Positions 48,791-63,013 are shown, numbered from the stretch's first letter. The stretch: 64,000 bases of DNA from Lepturacanthus savala (GCA_030544235.1 CM060470.1:25609098-25673097); one strand, 5' to 3'. Notes: generated by a model not told the origin, from the letters alone. Translations and numbers: made by a program.

Positions 48791-49978
48791 ATTAATATAT
48801 AATATAAAATAATATGTGCAAGAATGTTGTGTAGAATATCACTTTTTACTTCATTAGTGTCTTTTTCTCTTATTCTCTATCTGCCTTCCTCCCTCCTGTG
48901 TGTTCAATAATGAAGTTACAATTTATGGTTGCTGTTTTGACACTGATCATGTTATGGCCTTTGTTTCTCTGATCTCTCAGCAATCCCTGTTCTCCTTGCC
49001 ACCAATTCAGTGGTAATTGGCCCCTTACATCCTGACTCATTTACTCCCTCTGACATCCTCCTCTTCTCTCCTGTCATAAAATAGTGTGTTATCCATTAAT
49101 CTTCCCCACAGTCTAAAGTTCCATCTTCGAATTTCTAGTTTTGTCTGACTAACAGTCCAAACCCCAATCATCCAATTAATCATCTGTCAGTCAACTAATC
49201 GATGAATAGACTAGATCTTGCAGATTTGTAGAGGACTTATTCAGTTTATTTTGTGTACGTTTCAGAAGCATGGGGAGGTAAAATGCAGAAATCCACAAGA
49301 AATAAAACAGAAATTAGAAGAAGGCTTGAAAATTGGCTTGAAACAAATTTATTGTCCAAAATATGTTTGTTTTGGGGTTTTTTTCTGTATCCTATGCTGT
49401 TCTACCATTTCATGACCCCTTTGGTTAATCCAGTGGTTCCGTGTAGGGGTCCCAATCCCCTGGATGGGAACCATGGCTCGAAAACAGAGATTATTCTGAT
49501 GCAAAGCCAATGTTCTTATTGGTATTACATTATATTGTTACACATTACACTGATCACAAACAGAACGTTCTTAAAATTGGTGTAAGGTTACTCAAAAAGC
49601 TGCCAGCAGAGAATCTCAATTTAAAATGACCTCCTGAAAAATGATTTCATGTGGTTATTAAAATATTTTTGCATGTTACATTTAACAAAAATATTTGCAT
49701 GGGATTGTTACCAAACCAAAACCTGTAAAGAATTATCCAAGAAGGTAAAGGGAGCATTTTCTCTTATCTGGGTTTCTTCTGGTCCTCCAACAGAGAGCGA
49801 CTACATGACTTTGTTTCTATAGGCAGCACTTTAACAGAAGCAATTTGGTCAAAGTACTGAATAAGGTATGGTTGCAATATGGTTCATATGACAGGGTATG
49901 AAAAGGCTGAAGTTTAATTAAGGGCCCTAAATAACCATCTGATTATAAGGCGTCCCTGAGAAAAGAAAAGCCTACTTC

Positions 49979-50194
49979 CAATTAAATGGCTGCAACAGCT
50001 TTCATCCAAAGCCTTTCACAATGTTTCTGCTCACCCACTCACATACACACATACATGACAGTAAGCTGCCCCACAGGGTGCTGCCGCAACCATTGGGATC
50101 AGTGTTTTGCCCAAGGACACATGGACAGGGATCAAACCACCGACGTTCTGATTAGCAGAGAAACTGCTCTACCTCCTGAGCCACAGCTGCCCCT
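49979..50194 (-). mobile_element. tRNA-derived SINE, - strand copy
   Basis: Read on the - strand it starts 'ggggcagctgtggctcagg'. Box A TGGCTCAGGAGG is at 50184-50173 and box B GGTTTGATCCC at 50138-50128. The body has 'gtgtccttgggcaaaacact' and the end 'ggctttggatgaaagc'. Its head and centre match the + strand SINE at 9.4 kb, and box B is better kept here. Confidence 0.8.
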
Positions 50195-51608
50195 TCATAG
50201 CTTAAAATATGATGTGGGGGGGTTATTAAAAACTACAGGGGACAGTCACAGCAAAAAGAGCTATCTTCGTTACACATATTTGATCTCAGCGACCACAGAT
50301 CAACAAACATATACTTGGGTAAATCCTCAGAGTCCAAATTAATGAAGGACTTCAATAGGTGTTTGCATAAACTTTAGGGGTATGTGTACAAATGTATGTG
50401 TGCCCATCTACATTATGTGAATTGTTACGGTTTGCAAAGGGCATAGAGAGGACTAAAATGATTCCCTCTCCCCCTCTCTTCAGAAATTGTTTTTCCTGTT
50501 ATCAAAGCACAAACCAAACTAATTAGGACAACAATTATCTGTCTCTATGTATCCTATGTAGCCTCCAACCCTGCCTTTTTCCTGTACTTTTACAGAGCTT
50601 CATAAAGTTGATGTAACCCCCACCCCTTGTATGTCACACAATTCTCTACATCACTTGTGTGGCCATATGTTCTCAGACACAAAGATATCTAAGTAACACT
50701 GAAATGGAAGATCCCTCCTGTTATCATTGGCTTGCCCCTATGTTTACTGCTTATGCATGTATTTCTGTGTTATCCTGCCCAGTTTCTTTAGGTGAAACAA
50801 ATGCTATACAATGTGTATGACCCTCTACATTATAGTTATTTTGGATTCAAAAGGGGTGTCTTGGAGAACAGTGGTTATGTCAAAATGATTTTTGTTCTAT
50901 TGAGCTCCTTCCAATGAGTCTACATGTGAATGTGATTACATTGCCGCTTTTCTTTCTTTCTCTTTCTCTCCTCATCTGGCTTCCCTGCTCAGTGAGGGAG
51001 GCTGTCCAAGAAGCCAATGTCAGCACATACTGTGTGTGTGTGTGTGTGTATGTGTGTGCTTTGCTTGTGGCTCTGCCCACATAAGGCTGTCTGTGTGTGG
51101 AGGCACATTCCTTATAGTGCCCATCTTTGTTCATCACGCTGCACCTGTGCATTGCTTTAAGTGCATACCTGTGTGTGTATTGTGTGTGTATCCATGCACG
51201 CCTGCCCAGCTGTGATAACAGCAAGTGAATGACAGAGTTTCTCTTCCACCTGTTCCTCCCTGTACCTCCCTGACACACGGGCACATGTCCCATCACTTTT
51301 CTCAAGAAAGACGAGCTGGTTGATCTAAAGCGGGAAAACGATGGATGAGATGATGGTCGATTGAGCAATGGGCAGCCAAGCTACAGATGACCAGCAGATA
51401 TATAGGCCCACACTCTGTCTCTATGACCACCTCTGCTCCCAGCTAGCCTGAGATCAGATTACTGAATATCTATCTGCTGTGTCTTAATAATAACTGTGTG
51501 CGAATCTAACAAAAAGGCAAAATTTCATTAAAGGTATGATGTATAAAATGAAATTAACTAAATGTTTCAATAGAATGTGAAGAAATAACAGCTTTGACAT
51601 CATGTCAA

Positions 51609-51611
<3 letters not shown>

Positions 51612-51683
<72 letters not shown>
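51612..51683. repeat. Compound (CT)n(AT)n microsatellite
   Basis: About 14 CT units pass straight into 21 AT units. Confidence 0.95.
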
Positions 51684-51685
<2 letters not shown>

Positions 51686-51806
51686 ATATCTCTGTAGCAT
51701 AAACACCATAGCACAGATTCATTTTAGACAGTCAGTTTTACAAAATATAAAGTGAGTGACACACACACACACACAGTCCCCTATTTGTTTGGTTCAGATA
51801 GCTAAT

Positions 51807-51830
51807 TCTTACACATTGTACCTTTAAAGG
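51807..51830. repeat. Edge sequence of a short interspersed repeat
   Basis: The reverse complement reads 'cctttaaaggtacaatgtgt', nearly identical to 9219-9238 ('tttaagggtacaatgtgt') in the opposite orientation. It looks like the end of a common non-autonomous element. Confidence 0.4.
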
Positions 51831-52582
51831 AGGTTGAGTCAGTGTTTATTACTGACTTGCCAGTTTGCTGCAGAATAACGTGGGTGTTGTAACCATCATA
51901 TACAGGTTTTTCTCTCACAGAACATGCTCACCTATTTCTCACCTCTTTCCTGTCTTCTACCTGCCCCCCATTTCCCCTCCTCTATCCTTACCTCTTTTGT
52001 TGTCGCTCAGAAAGATAGTAGAGGCAGGTAATTACCATGTCCTCTCATTTTCTTTATATTCTTTCTGACAAACGCTTGTACACTGTACCTTTCACACTGT
52101 CATCATAGCTCTCTCTAGCTGTCTTTGCGGTTATTTTTAAATCCCCTCTAATTACCAATTTTAGAGAGATTAGAGAAACTGTCAGGTACTGTGGTTTCTC
52201 TGAAAAATCTGGACAATACTGTAGGCATCTCGCTTATACGCTTACATGGTTCTGAATCGCAGTGTGGCGCAGTGTGAGGGTTGGATCCCTTCCTGCAGTT
52301 GTTGTTCAGCGGTGCACTGGAGCAGGCTTTATGCTGATTGACTGCATCACAACTGATGGATTCCCAGCGACCTCTCCACCCCTCAATATAGCTCTGGGAG
52401 CCTTTCAGGGGGAAAAGGCTCCCCTTTTAATTAGACAAAAATAGGAAATCTATTAGTGAATGCAGAAACGGCTCCGTGCTGAATGAAAGATTGCTGAGTT
52501 CAGTCAGTGTTGAACTGACTACAGTCGTCTCTCTCATTCACACAAGTGATGATGTCTAATAAAAAAACAATATGTATAAGTA

Positions 52583-52844
<262 letters not shown>

Positions 52845-52847
52845 AAA

Positions 52848-52925
52848 GTACAGGCCAGTTTGGACACAACTTCTCATTCAGTGTGTTTTCTTTATTTTCA
52901 TGACTATCAAGGCATCAAAACTATA
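52848..52925. mobile_element. Tc1/mariner-like terminal fragment
   Basis: It reads 'tacaggccagtttggacac', 'ttctcattcagtgtgttttc' and 'ttttcatgactatcaaggc', the end of a well-known teleost Tc1-type repeat. It is truncated after about 78 bp and abuts the long AT tract. Confidence 0.6.
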
Positions 52926-53065
52926 AATGTTTGTATGTTTGTTTGTATGAAGAGTGGCCTGGAATGACATCAAATTCCTGGCCTGATTCTGCCACTGTTT
53001 ACGTGCTAAGTATCATTATATTTCCCAGGTGTGACATCACACTAAGGGGTTTTGGTGAAATAGTA

Positions 53066-53603
53066 CAGCTCTAGAAAAAGAATAAACTGCAAAATTATCA
53101 GTTTTTCGGATTTTACTTCTTCTAGGTATGTGTTTGGGTAAAACGAACATTTTTGTTTGAGTCTATAAACTACTGACAACATTTCCCCCAAATTCCAAAT
53201 AAAATATTATCATTTAGAGCATTAATTTACAGCAAATAACAAATGCTCAAAATAACAAAAAAAGAAATGTTTTCAGACCATAAACAATGCAAAGAACCAA
53301 GATCAAATTCATATTAAAAGAACATAATACTAATGTTTGCATTTAAGAAGAGTTCAGAAATCAACATTTGGTGCAATAACCCTTATTTTTAATCCTAGCT
53401 TTCATGCATCTTGTCATGCTCTCCACAGTCTTTACCATTGTTCTTGGGTTACATTATTCCACTCCTGGTTCCTCTTTAAGCAGAATGAGGTGCGCGTGTG
53501 TTGGAATTCAACAGACGCTGGAATAGAATGGCTGGAATACATGTAGAGATGCTGATTTTGGGAAAAAAAATGCAGTGCTCTCTTATTTTTTTTTCCAGAG
53601 CTG
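53066..53603. mobile_element. Tc1/mariner-like miniature element, 538 bp, with TA flanks
   Basis: The left end 'cagctctagaaaaagaataa' pairs with the reverse complement of the right end 'cagctctggaaaaaaaaata', each flanked by TA (53064-53065 and 53604-53605). The interior has phrases such as 'ggtatgtgtttgggtaaaac' and 'gagttcagaaatcaacattt', known from a larger teleost Tc1 element. The transposase region is almost wholly deleted. Confidence 0.8.
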
Positions 53604-53605
53604 TA

Positions 53606-56600
53606 TATATACTTTTAGTTGGAACAAATTGACTTGAGAGCATCAGACAGAAAAAGATAAGTCAGAAATGCATTGTCGCATTGTTGGTTCGACTCTTTTC
53701 TTTGTTGACAATAATACAAATATAGGAAACGGTAGGCTTATCTTGTGATGGAAGTGTGATGCTGTGTTTCTACTTTACACACATATTAAAGTGTATGCAC
53801 ACAAATATGCTCACTCATGTAACAAGCTAAATCCTAATACCCCCCTCTGGTGTCCACACAGAGTATTCTACAGTATATGTTGTATAAGCCTCCATGACTT
53901 TGATAAATAAAAGAGCATAGAGCTCTCCCTCATAATCACGTTATATCATTTTTGTTGAGGAACGGGGAGAAGAGGGTTTCCATGCCACAGAGCAGTCCCC
54001 GGCCCTACTAAAGACGAGCTGCACAGAGCCAGCTCCGCTTCAGCGTTTGTTACTTTCACTGTAAAATATCTGTTTCATTTTTAATGCAGGGCCCAAAACC
54101 TTCACTGGGAAATGTTTGTTTAATGATTCATTCAAAAGAGTCTTACTTGTAGTGGGGAATATTTGTTTAACAATCAGCTGGGGTTGGTGTGGATGGCCTT
54201 GTTTCCAAGTGTTGCAGCAGTTTCACTTACCATAATGCAGGATGTGTGTTTTAGGGGTGTTGTGACTCATCAGGTTTTTCGGGATGCAGACGCAGACGGG
54301 GCCACGCATAATGTTATCCCTAAACGCTTCCCTTTGCAATTCTGCACACTTTTTCCCAACGCCTTTGTCTCGTGACATCTGGGGCGTCTCACTGGGATGG
54401 TATGTTACATAATTATCACCAAATTAACACTCAATTAGGCAACTCATGTTGAGAGGGTGGGGACAGACTGTCTTCGGAGGCTTCAGAAATCACATCAGAG
54501 CCTCATCCACCACCTGGCCCACTGAGAACATACTGTGTCGCTTACATATGAACGTATACCTCATGCCGGTTTAGTCCATGTTTTATTGTGTGATGATTAA
54601 CAATTATACAGCAGAATGTCTGCTGGCATTTAGCAATTCCTGACATGCGGAAGCATCACGGTTAATGTGTTCCAATATGATGTGTTTTATGTTGTTTCAG
54701 CAAAGAGCTTTGTTTTATTAATTGATCCACTACAGATTTTATTAAACTTGCACTTCTCCTGAGATTAAAGTGATAAAATTTGACTAGTGTCAACATGAAA
54801 GTATTATTTTGTGAGCCCATCTGGGTCATATGCAAAATTCCTCCATGTTAAGTCAGCCAAACACAAGTTGAGGATTTTATCCTGTAGCAGTCTCTTTTCT
54901 CCCTAACCCTCCATTGCATGACTGGCATATGGCAACAAGGTGCGAATTTTATCATATAGGGCACTTCCTACTTTTGCTGCACAATGCACTGTGATATCTG
55001 CTGCAACGAAGGTTCAAAAGTCCATTTATAAAGGAGTGAAAACAGGATTTCCTGGTTATATGATGTGATTATTTTTTTGTCCTCGATTTTTACAACTAAA
55101 CAGTAAAGCATGGATTTTATATTACTCCTTTTTAATAATATTGAACCAAAATAATTGTTGCCACAGGGCAACGCTATGCAATAGAGGGATAAACTTTTCG
55201 CAAAGTCACAACTAAGAAGCAAATGATTACAGAGTGTATTGTTTAGTCCTTGTTGTCCTAGATTATTTATGTATTATACAGACCTGGGTGAAATAAGCAA
55301 CCAAAAAATCTAAAGGGACCAATGTATTTTTTTCTTCTAAATGCAATGCAAGCACAATTACAAAAGCTCTTTTTCACTGTCACAGTGTTGCCATCAACGT
55401 ATTTTGATACATTTTTTACATACAAGTTTTAGAAAATTCTGGAAAAAAATATTCTCAATTCAAACAAATTTATGGTTTTCCAAAAAGAGTTCATGTGTAA
55501 AACAGGAGATGGGAACAGCTGTGTCGAATAAGATCTGAAGTAGCAAATCTTTAAGTCAGAGGACTGTCAGCTGATTCTGCTCAATGTTGCAGACTTTAGT
55601 TGCATCTGTAGTTTACTCACTCCATACCAGCTAATTGGGAACCAGCTAATTCACATTTCCTTTTTTTGCAAGTTCTCTTAAAATTTGCTTGACAAGCAGC
55701 TGGAAACACAGCTACAACCGCTCTGCTTCTTACCTATTCCAGCACACACACATTCACACCTCTGTAGGGGTTGGGTTCTTTATTTCATTAACAGCTACTT
55801 GCACACCAAAATTCATTATGCCAACCTTCTGTTCTTGTGCACCCAAGCATGCCAGCTAACGTGCAGAACAAATCTCTCTCTATTCCCCCTTTTCCTCCCC
55901 CGCTCCTCCCCCCTCCTCTCTTGCTAATAAGTATGTTTAGGATGTGATTCACCTACATCAAAAGCTCCCTGTGAAGAGGCCCGCTTTGTATCGCTGGTCC
56001 ATGATTAGTCATTACTGTCAAACCCTCTGTGTTCCCCTCTGCTCCTGTTCTTTGAAGTTAACAGGTAGTTGTATCTAAAATGCAAATAACATGGATATTG
56101 TTACAATCGCCTGAGCCTCTTCGTCCTGTGATGCTGTGATGGTGCATCTTTGTGAAGCAAACTTGAGTGGCTGAGTAGCATTTGCTGTTTTATTCCTTGT
56201 TTATCTGAGCATAAAGATCATAAAGAATAGTAACAACTCAGTACTCTTGAGTAAAGTGTAAGAGGGGAATCCTTTCATATGCCATCATCAGTGAAATCAA
56301 TTTGAGTCCATCATGTTTCCTTTGGAGATGATGCTTCACAGAATCAATGATCTGCTTTTGTTTTGAAATTTTTTTTATTGTTTTTATTTTTTTAACAAAG
56401 GGTAGTTTTATTTATCATTGCACATATTGCTTTTGTCGACGCTAGATATGCTAGATAGTTATGGATTTTAAACTTAAAGAAAGAATCATTTTTGTTCCAT
56501 CTGGATCTCAAGTGAATCCCACACAACACTGCCTACGTGCTTTTCTACATTTGCCAATGCCACAAACCCTGTTGCCATGGAAATTGATAGGGCGGCACCT

Positions 56601-59600
56601 TGGATTTGACGGTGTTGTGACAAGTTATTCCGAGTGGAGTAAAAAGCTTGTTGATCTCGAAACAAAGCGGTGGTTTCGGAGGGCTTTCCAACCCTCTGGG
56701 ATGTGGTTTATTTATGAGACACCTGCTACTCAGACCTCCAGTCTTTGTCGCTGTTTTTTCTTGCCAATGAATATATTTGGGTAGAGGACAATAAACCACT
56801 TTTATGGTTTATAATCCATAAAATTGGAATTGTTTGTTTTTCACTCAGAATACCCCTGACATTGCGAAGTGGAGTGAATGGAGCTTATACAGTCCAATAG
56901 ATCATTCTTGGATTTTGTTTTTTTTTAATTTGCTCTGATGAGCCTGAATGGGATGAACATGTAGAATCTGTACTTCTTTACACCTCAAAAATGTTCGGGG
57001 TCAGCGGCTCATTCCACAATAATGGCCTGCTCACTGAACATAATTCTGATTTATCAGCATTTTGATCACTCAGGGACAAACATTAACAAACATCACATTT
57101 TATATGGAATATTCTAATCTAAAAATGATGGCATTATGTAGCAGATCAGCACAATTAATTGTGTGCAATTAATTTGAAAGAAATGTAATGCAATATGAAG
57201 AAAATACAATAATGAACATGAAGAAAAGCATTAAAAATAGTGTAAAAAATGTTATAATAATTCTGAATCCAACCTTTTTAGGGACAATTTGTATGTATAG
57301 CTGTAAGAAGCTTCTTTTTTAACCATCTTAAAATAATACCATACCATCCTTTGTTCACATCTCATGATGTTGACTTTTTGACCTTTGTATTATTTTCCTT
57401 CTTCCTATATATCATTCCACCTCATAAAATGTATCTTGAGAATACTTTGCCTCTTTTATGAGTAGGCCTAGAATGCTCAGTTTTTTTGGTTTCTGGTGCA
57501 CATAGCAGTACTGGGTGGTCTAGGGGTATAACATGGTAGTGTGTTCATGTAGACTGTGTGTATGTGGGTGTGTTTTCTGCAGGGTAATAATTGCTGCTTG
57601 ATTTGTGGTCAGAGAGGGTCAGGTATGCTGCAGGGAACATGTTGGTCTTTAAAAGTGGTGAAAAAAAAGAGTCCAACCCAGAAACCGTTTAACCTCTCCA
57701 ACCTCCTGGGAGGTCAAAGCTCTCAATCAGTTCTTCTACTACTCTTAGCTTAGAATTCAATGTAAAATACAGGCAAGAGGGTGGTTATTGGTCTAATACA
57801 CTTGTGTTGCTGTATGTGAAGGCTGATATTTGTATGAACTCATTATATGCTATAGATAGTGGGTCAAGTAGAAAAGAGCTGAGTATGTAGGAACTTTTCT
57901 GAGAGGGTCTATTCCCTTTTCCTAGGAATAACACCTGCAGGAACCAAGGATTCTCAGCATATTGTCTGTGTGCACTGAAATGTAGATGCCTTCTCCAAGT
58001 CTTAATAACTCCAACACACTGTGGTAGCCAAATACTGAAGTCTAACCTTGAAATGTCATTATTATTGTATTAGAACTGGATCAACTCTTGTTGAGTTGCA
58101 CTTGCATTTTTTTTTAATCCTAAAATACAATCTTGCCTTTCACCTTTGGAGCAAATAAGTCTTTTTGAGAAAGCAGGCATAAGTCAGAGTGCAGCAGCTA
58201 TGCAGGCTGTTCAACAAGTGGCCAAACCAAACAGCCTCTATTTTACAAATAAGAGTACAATCATCAAATAAATAAATAAAAAAAGTGGCTGTGTGGCACA
58301 TTTTCTCCCGCAAAGATAGTTTAGATAAATATTGTTCTTTGATGTAATAATTGAAAGAATCACAAAAAATGAGAATTAATAATATTTTATGGATATTAAG
58401 CAGGATTTTTCTCAGGAAAATAATAAAAACAGTGATGTCATTAAAAACCTTAGAGAGCATGGATTATGGCTAAGTGGCCCCTCCATGCTGGGCGCATGAC
58501 CGCGCTGTCATAATGAGAAATTAGGAGTCGGGACCACAAAGGAAGTGCCGGAGGAAGTGATGGATTCAGTCCAGATGGTCACTAGCGCAGACGGGACAGC
58601 GGGAGCTCTGTTAGCACTTCTCAACACTGCTGCAAACAGGCGCGTACCACAAAAACTGTCACAATACTAACGATAAAACGCTGTCACTCCACACTGCGTG
58701 GTGTTTATTGAGCCACATGCATCCCCTAATAATGCCATCAATGACAAGATCCATTAACAGATAGAAGATTCCACATGTCCCAGGCAGATTTGTAGATTTT
58801 GGCAGATGCTGTGCCGTTAACAAATATGTGTTTACAATGGCGCCGCTTTTACGTCCTTCAATTGATCGGGTACCTCTCAAAACACTGCAGACAAATATGG
58901 TGCATTTGACACATGCCTCAAGAACTGCCGTTACCCATACTTCTCTGTCAAGGAGGAGAGGTTCGCCGTGATGGAGGCCTTCCCATTCACTCCTGGATCA
59001 GCGGACTCTAATGGCTTCTCATCAATTCCTCCTGTCTAGAGAAGTGTGTGTCATGACTCCTGTAACTACTTCTGACAAGAGTGATGAAGCACTTGTTAAA
59101 GTTGTAAGATTCCGCAGGAGTTTGGAACCTTTAGATATAAATCTGTGTAGAAGGAGATGGACAGAGGCAGTGCGCGGGGGGCAAACAAGGGGGGAGGGCA
59201 GAGAGGGATGAGGGAGTTCAGAGATGAGTGAAAAGATGGGAGAAATAGCGCCCGTGGTTTAGATGTGACAGATTGGAAGAAGTAGTGAGAGAGAGAGATG
59301 GGTGGCGGTTGGGGGGGAGAGCTAATGATCTCCATCTGTCTTTGGAGGATGGGAGAGAAGAGCGTCGTTTGGCTTTTGGAATAAGAGGAAGCAAACAAAC
59401 ACGCGATTTGCAGATCTCACCCTGGCACTGTGTTATCTGACTGGCTTCATTTAAGTCAGCTGGCGAGACAGTTGAGACCGTCGGCTCTGTCATGCTAACG
59501 ATGGCTGCTCTTCACTGGGAGAACTTGTGTGACAGCATGTTTGTTTATGTGTGTATACTGCCAGTCTGTTTCAGTACATAGGTTGTTGTATGTGTGTGTG

Positions 59601-60072
59601 TGTTTCTCCATGTCAATGTATGTCTATGTGTTTCGCTTTGAGCGGAGTGAGTGTGCAAGTATGCATTTTGGGTGCTTATGATCTCGGATGAAGCTTCTGA
59701 ATCTCTAATTAGAATTTGGTACACAATAGAAACACTGTACAGTGGCTCCAACATCAAGAATAAAGAGTGTGTGTGAGCCATTACTGGGGCCACATATGCT
59801 AGGTAGGGTGGTTGCTTGTGTCTGGCTGTGAGAATACCTTCTCTTCTGCTTTTTTCTAGTTAGTCCTTTATTGGATAAACTGTTTAAAGCTGCGGTATTG
59901 GACTTTTGTCTCCCTCTGGTGGCAGAGAGAAAGTAAAAACAAGCTACACAACCACTGTCCACATGTGCTTGTGTCTACAGACCCATCTTTAGCCGACAGC
60001 GTTACTACTGTGGCTGTAAAACAGTGGACAAACTGTTTAAAGCATCACATAACATCGCATTGCATCGCATAA
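53606..60072. other. Unique-looking intron sequence
   Basis: No exon or complete repeat was recognised. 58480-59060 is somewhat richer in CG and repeat-poor. Around 59890 a phrase like 'ttaaagctgcggtattggac' resembles the edge of a short fish repeat. Confidence 0.45.
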
Positions 60073-60083
60073 CCCCCCCCCCC
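60073..60083. repeat. Poly-C run of 11
   Basis: Homopolymer in otherwise mixed sequence. Confidence 0.95.
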
Positions 60084-62151
60084 ACTAAATGACAGAATTT
60101 GATCTATTTGTTCTGATAACACTTGGAGAGTCTTGAAGAGCCATATGATAAAATTATTTTACAGTCAGGATCCCCTTGAGTCACTTTGTGATGAACGGGG
60201 AGAACCCCTTCACCATCCATCACTGTGTTGGCGAGTTGTGAGTGAGGACTTGTTGACAGGGAAACTCGGTCTACTGTGAAACACTGAGAGATTTAGTGGC
60301 AATGAGCTTGATCAGCATTGTGTGAGGCCATTTGGCAAGGGCAGGAATGGATCAAACATCCATTCATATGTAAAAGTTCAGTGCTGCAGGTTTCAGTCAG
60401 TAAGAAAGAGTTACTGTATGAAACATTTCACTGATGTGGAATGTAGATCATAAAGCAAACAATTGAACTGTTGAAACAATTCCATCAATGAAATGTTCTC
60501 TCCAGCTGAATGCTAGAACACTTCTTTAGGTTATACTGTAACACTGTATGTAAAGTCATTTTCCGCATGTTAAGGGGAGGCTGTTTTGCTGTTTCTGCGT
60601 GTGTTGCTGATGGAGACATAGCACAAGTCATGTGCTGGCTGAATACGTTTTTTAATAAGACGCTCTGAGTGATAGGTTGTTGTATGTGTATCACTACCCT
60701 GTTTTTCTTAAGCAAAACCCCTTGTGATTGTCTGCTCTATTGGAAAAAAAGAACCAGGGTGCCAGTTAACATTTAGGATGCTCTTCAGAACTTCAGAAAA
60801 CGCTTTAAAAAATCTTTAATCTTGAATCTTGAATTGTGTTTTTTTAAAGCTATATTCCACCCAATTAGCCTAGATTATAGATTATAGATTTAGAATAAAA
60901 ACATGCATACACATAGATATATAATACATTATGACCCTCATTGAGCCGTATATGATATTACATCTTTGAGTGTCCAGTAGTTGAGACATATAGATTTATA
61001 TATAGACAAATGTGTTTCCATTAAGCCCAGTCTATTGCATTCCTGTTCAGAAATAGAAGCTTCAGGACATAACTATAGAGCTATATAGTCTGTCAGAAGC
61101 TATGCAGAAATTCCATAAGTGCAGTGCTGTACTCAATGCATCTTTCAAGAGAAAGAGAATTTTTTTTAGCTTCTGCATTTTAACTCAAGCTCAGCATTGA
61201 AATATTGTCTTGCAGGGTAAACATTCAGAACTAATCATTACACCCGAGGCCCTCTCTCCATGAATTCTGTCCTTTTATGTATGTTATCTGTTGGAAAAAA
61301 AAAAAACACAAACTGATCTTATCTTATTAAGCATAACACAGCGAGATTACCGTTTTATAATAGTGTGTATTCATCCCATTATTAAACACAGATGAGGAGG
61401 AACAGTAGGTTGGGTGAACTGCTGAGGTCGGTGTGGAGATGGGTCAAAGGGAGCTGATGGAGCAGATGGCGGCGAGGTGACTGCAGGCTGCCTATCTGTT
61501 GTGTTCCACAGTCGCTCCATGTAAACCTCAGACCTGTACGCGCCGCCTCAGGTCGCCTGTCGACGCCACCGATGTATGTTTACACACCTGGATGGACCTG
61601 CAGCTTAGAAAAAAAAAGAGACACCCACATACCAATGAAAACATCCTTCCAGTAGGACATTGTGCATGCTGATCGTAATGCACCAGGACTGTGTTAATCC
61701 CCCACCCCCCTCAGGTGTGTATCCACCCGCTTTGGCTGTCTCCTGCAGTTGACTGGGTTAGTCTTGTCATCTTGCTCTGACCGAGTTACACCGGGCCACT
61801 AGGGCTTCGTCTGAATAGCCCACGGAGATTGGCACCGATTAGAGAGCTTATCCTCTGTCCGTACCTACTGTTGGAATATAGCTGCCGGATGTTTTGATGG
61901 TCAGTATCTGTCTTCTATATAAAAAAAAAGGTGTCTGTTCTGTCTTGCATGTGTCCTCTATCAACTACCCCCACACTTTCTATCAGCATAAGCTCCACAC
62001 AGGTGTATTAATTGTACATTATGCTTTACTATATAGCAGAAATGGCTTCTTTATCATCACTCCACTGCAGGGTTCTGCTATCTGAGGCTGACAGGAAGGC
62101 ATGCATACTGTATGAGTAGGTGTGCATGTGCGTGTGTGTGTATATGTTTAC
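60084..62151. other. Unique-looking intron sequence
   Basis: Nothing was assigned. 61400-61880 is GC-richer than its surroundings and free of recognised repeats. Confidence 0.45.
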
Positions 62152-62975
62152 CAGTGTTGGGCATGTTACTTCAAAATTGTATTGTGTTATTTATTACTTG
62201 TTACTGTCATTTCAAAGTAATTCATTCTATAACAATATTATTGTATTTAAAAAGTAAGACATTACACTACTATTGCAATACTTTTATGGTACTCACACCA
62301 AAATAACAGTAAATATGGATTTGGTCATTATTTTGTCATTATTGCTGCGAGTGGCAACAGGGATCAGATTTTCAAAAAGCTGGTGATTCCACTGTTGAAA
62401 GTGGTTAGCTTATCATCAGCAACATACTCCAACACAGAGCTCCTGACCTCTTGCAGTTAAAGAACTTCAGAATGAGAGAATGTTAATTATAGCTTTTTTG
62501 TGGTTTTATCACCACTGTCATACTCCACTTGCTTTCTTGCTAACTTCACGTTACTATGGCACCTCTGTAAATATTAAATTACTCATGGTATTTCAGGAAA
62601 GTGCATTTTATTACAATGTTCCTCAGATCCTAATGTTTCACAAATGTAAAGTAATAAGCGTGTGCCCATCTGGACAATGTGCTATCTAATGTTTTCAGTA
62701 GGATCAATCATCTCGATCTTCTGTTTGATGATCCAAAAGGAAAAGGAAGTGAAACATTTTGTGTGGATGTTTCACTGCGAATTTTAGCGAATTTGTATGA
62801 AGAAAAACAAGACCACTTCAATCCAGGTTAAAAATGCATTGTAATGTGTGTTACTGACATTTGTATTGAGTAAAATCTTACTTTTTTTCTGTAATGCCTT
62901 GCATTACTGCGTTACAGCAAAAATCAATGCATTACGTTAATTCATTACTTTTGTAACATGTTACTCCCAACGCAG
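62152..62975. mobile_element. hAT-like non-autonomous element, about 824 bp
   Basis: The left end is 'cagtgttgggcatgttac'. The right end, reverse complemented, reads 'ctgcgttgggagtaacatgt'. The interior repeats 'taatgcattac'-type palindromic phrases typical of this common fish family. There is no transposase. The expected 8-bp target duplication is not visible ('atgtttac' versus 'gatgaaca'). Confidence 0.6.
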
Positions 62976-63010
62976 GATGAACAGCCTGCATGTGTTACAG
63001 GAGCATGCTT

Positions 63011-63013
<3 letters not shown>

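Noticed and set aside
50880..51368. 162-codon open frame on the - strand
   Set aside because: The middle is a CA repeat and the rest has no family motifs; length is explained by the low-complexity stretch.
56461..56784. 107-codon open frame on the + strand without obvious repeats
   Set aside because: No recognisable domain, and an equally open frame lies on the opposite strand; no splice or transcript evidence. Kept as spurious.
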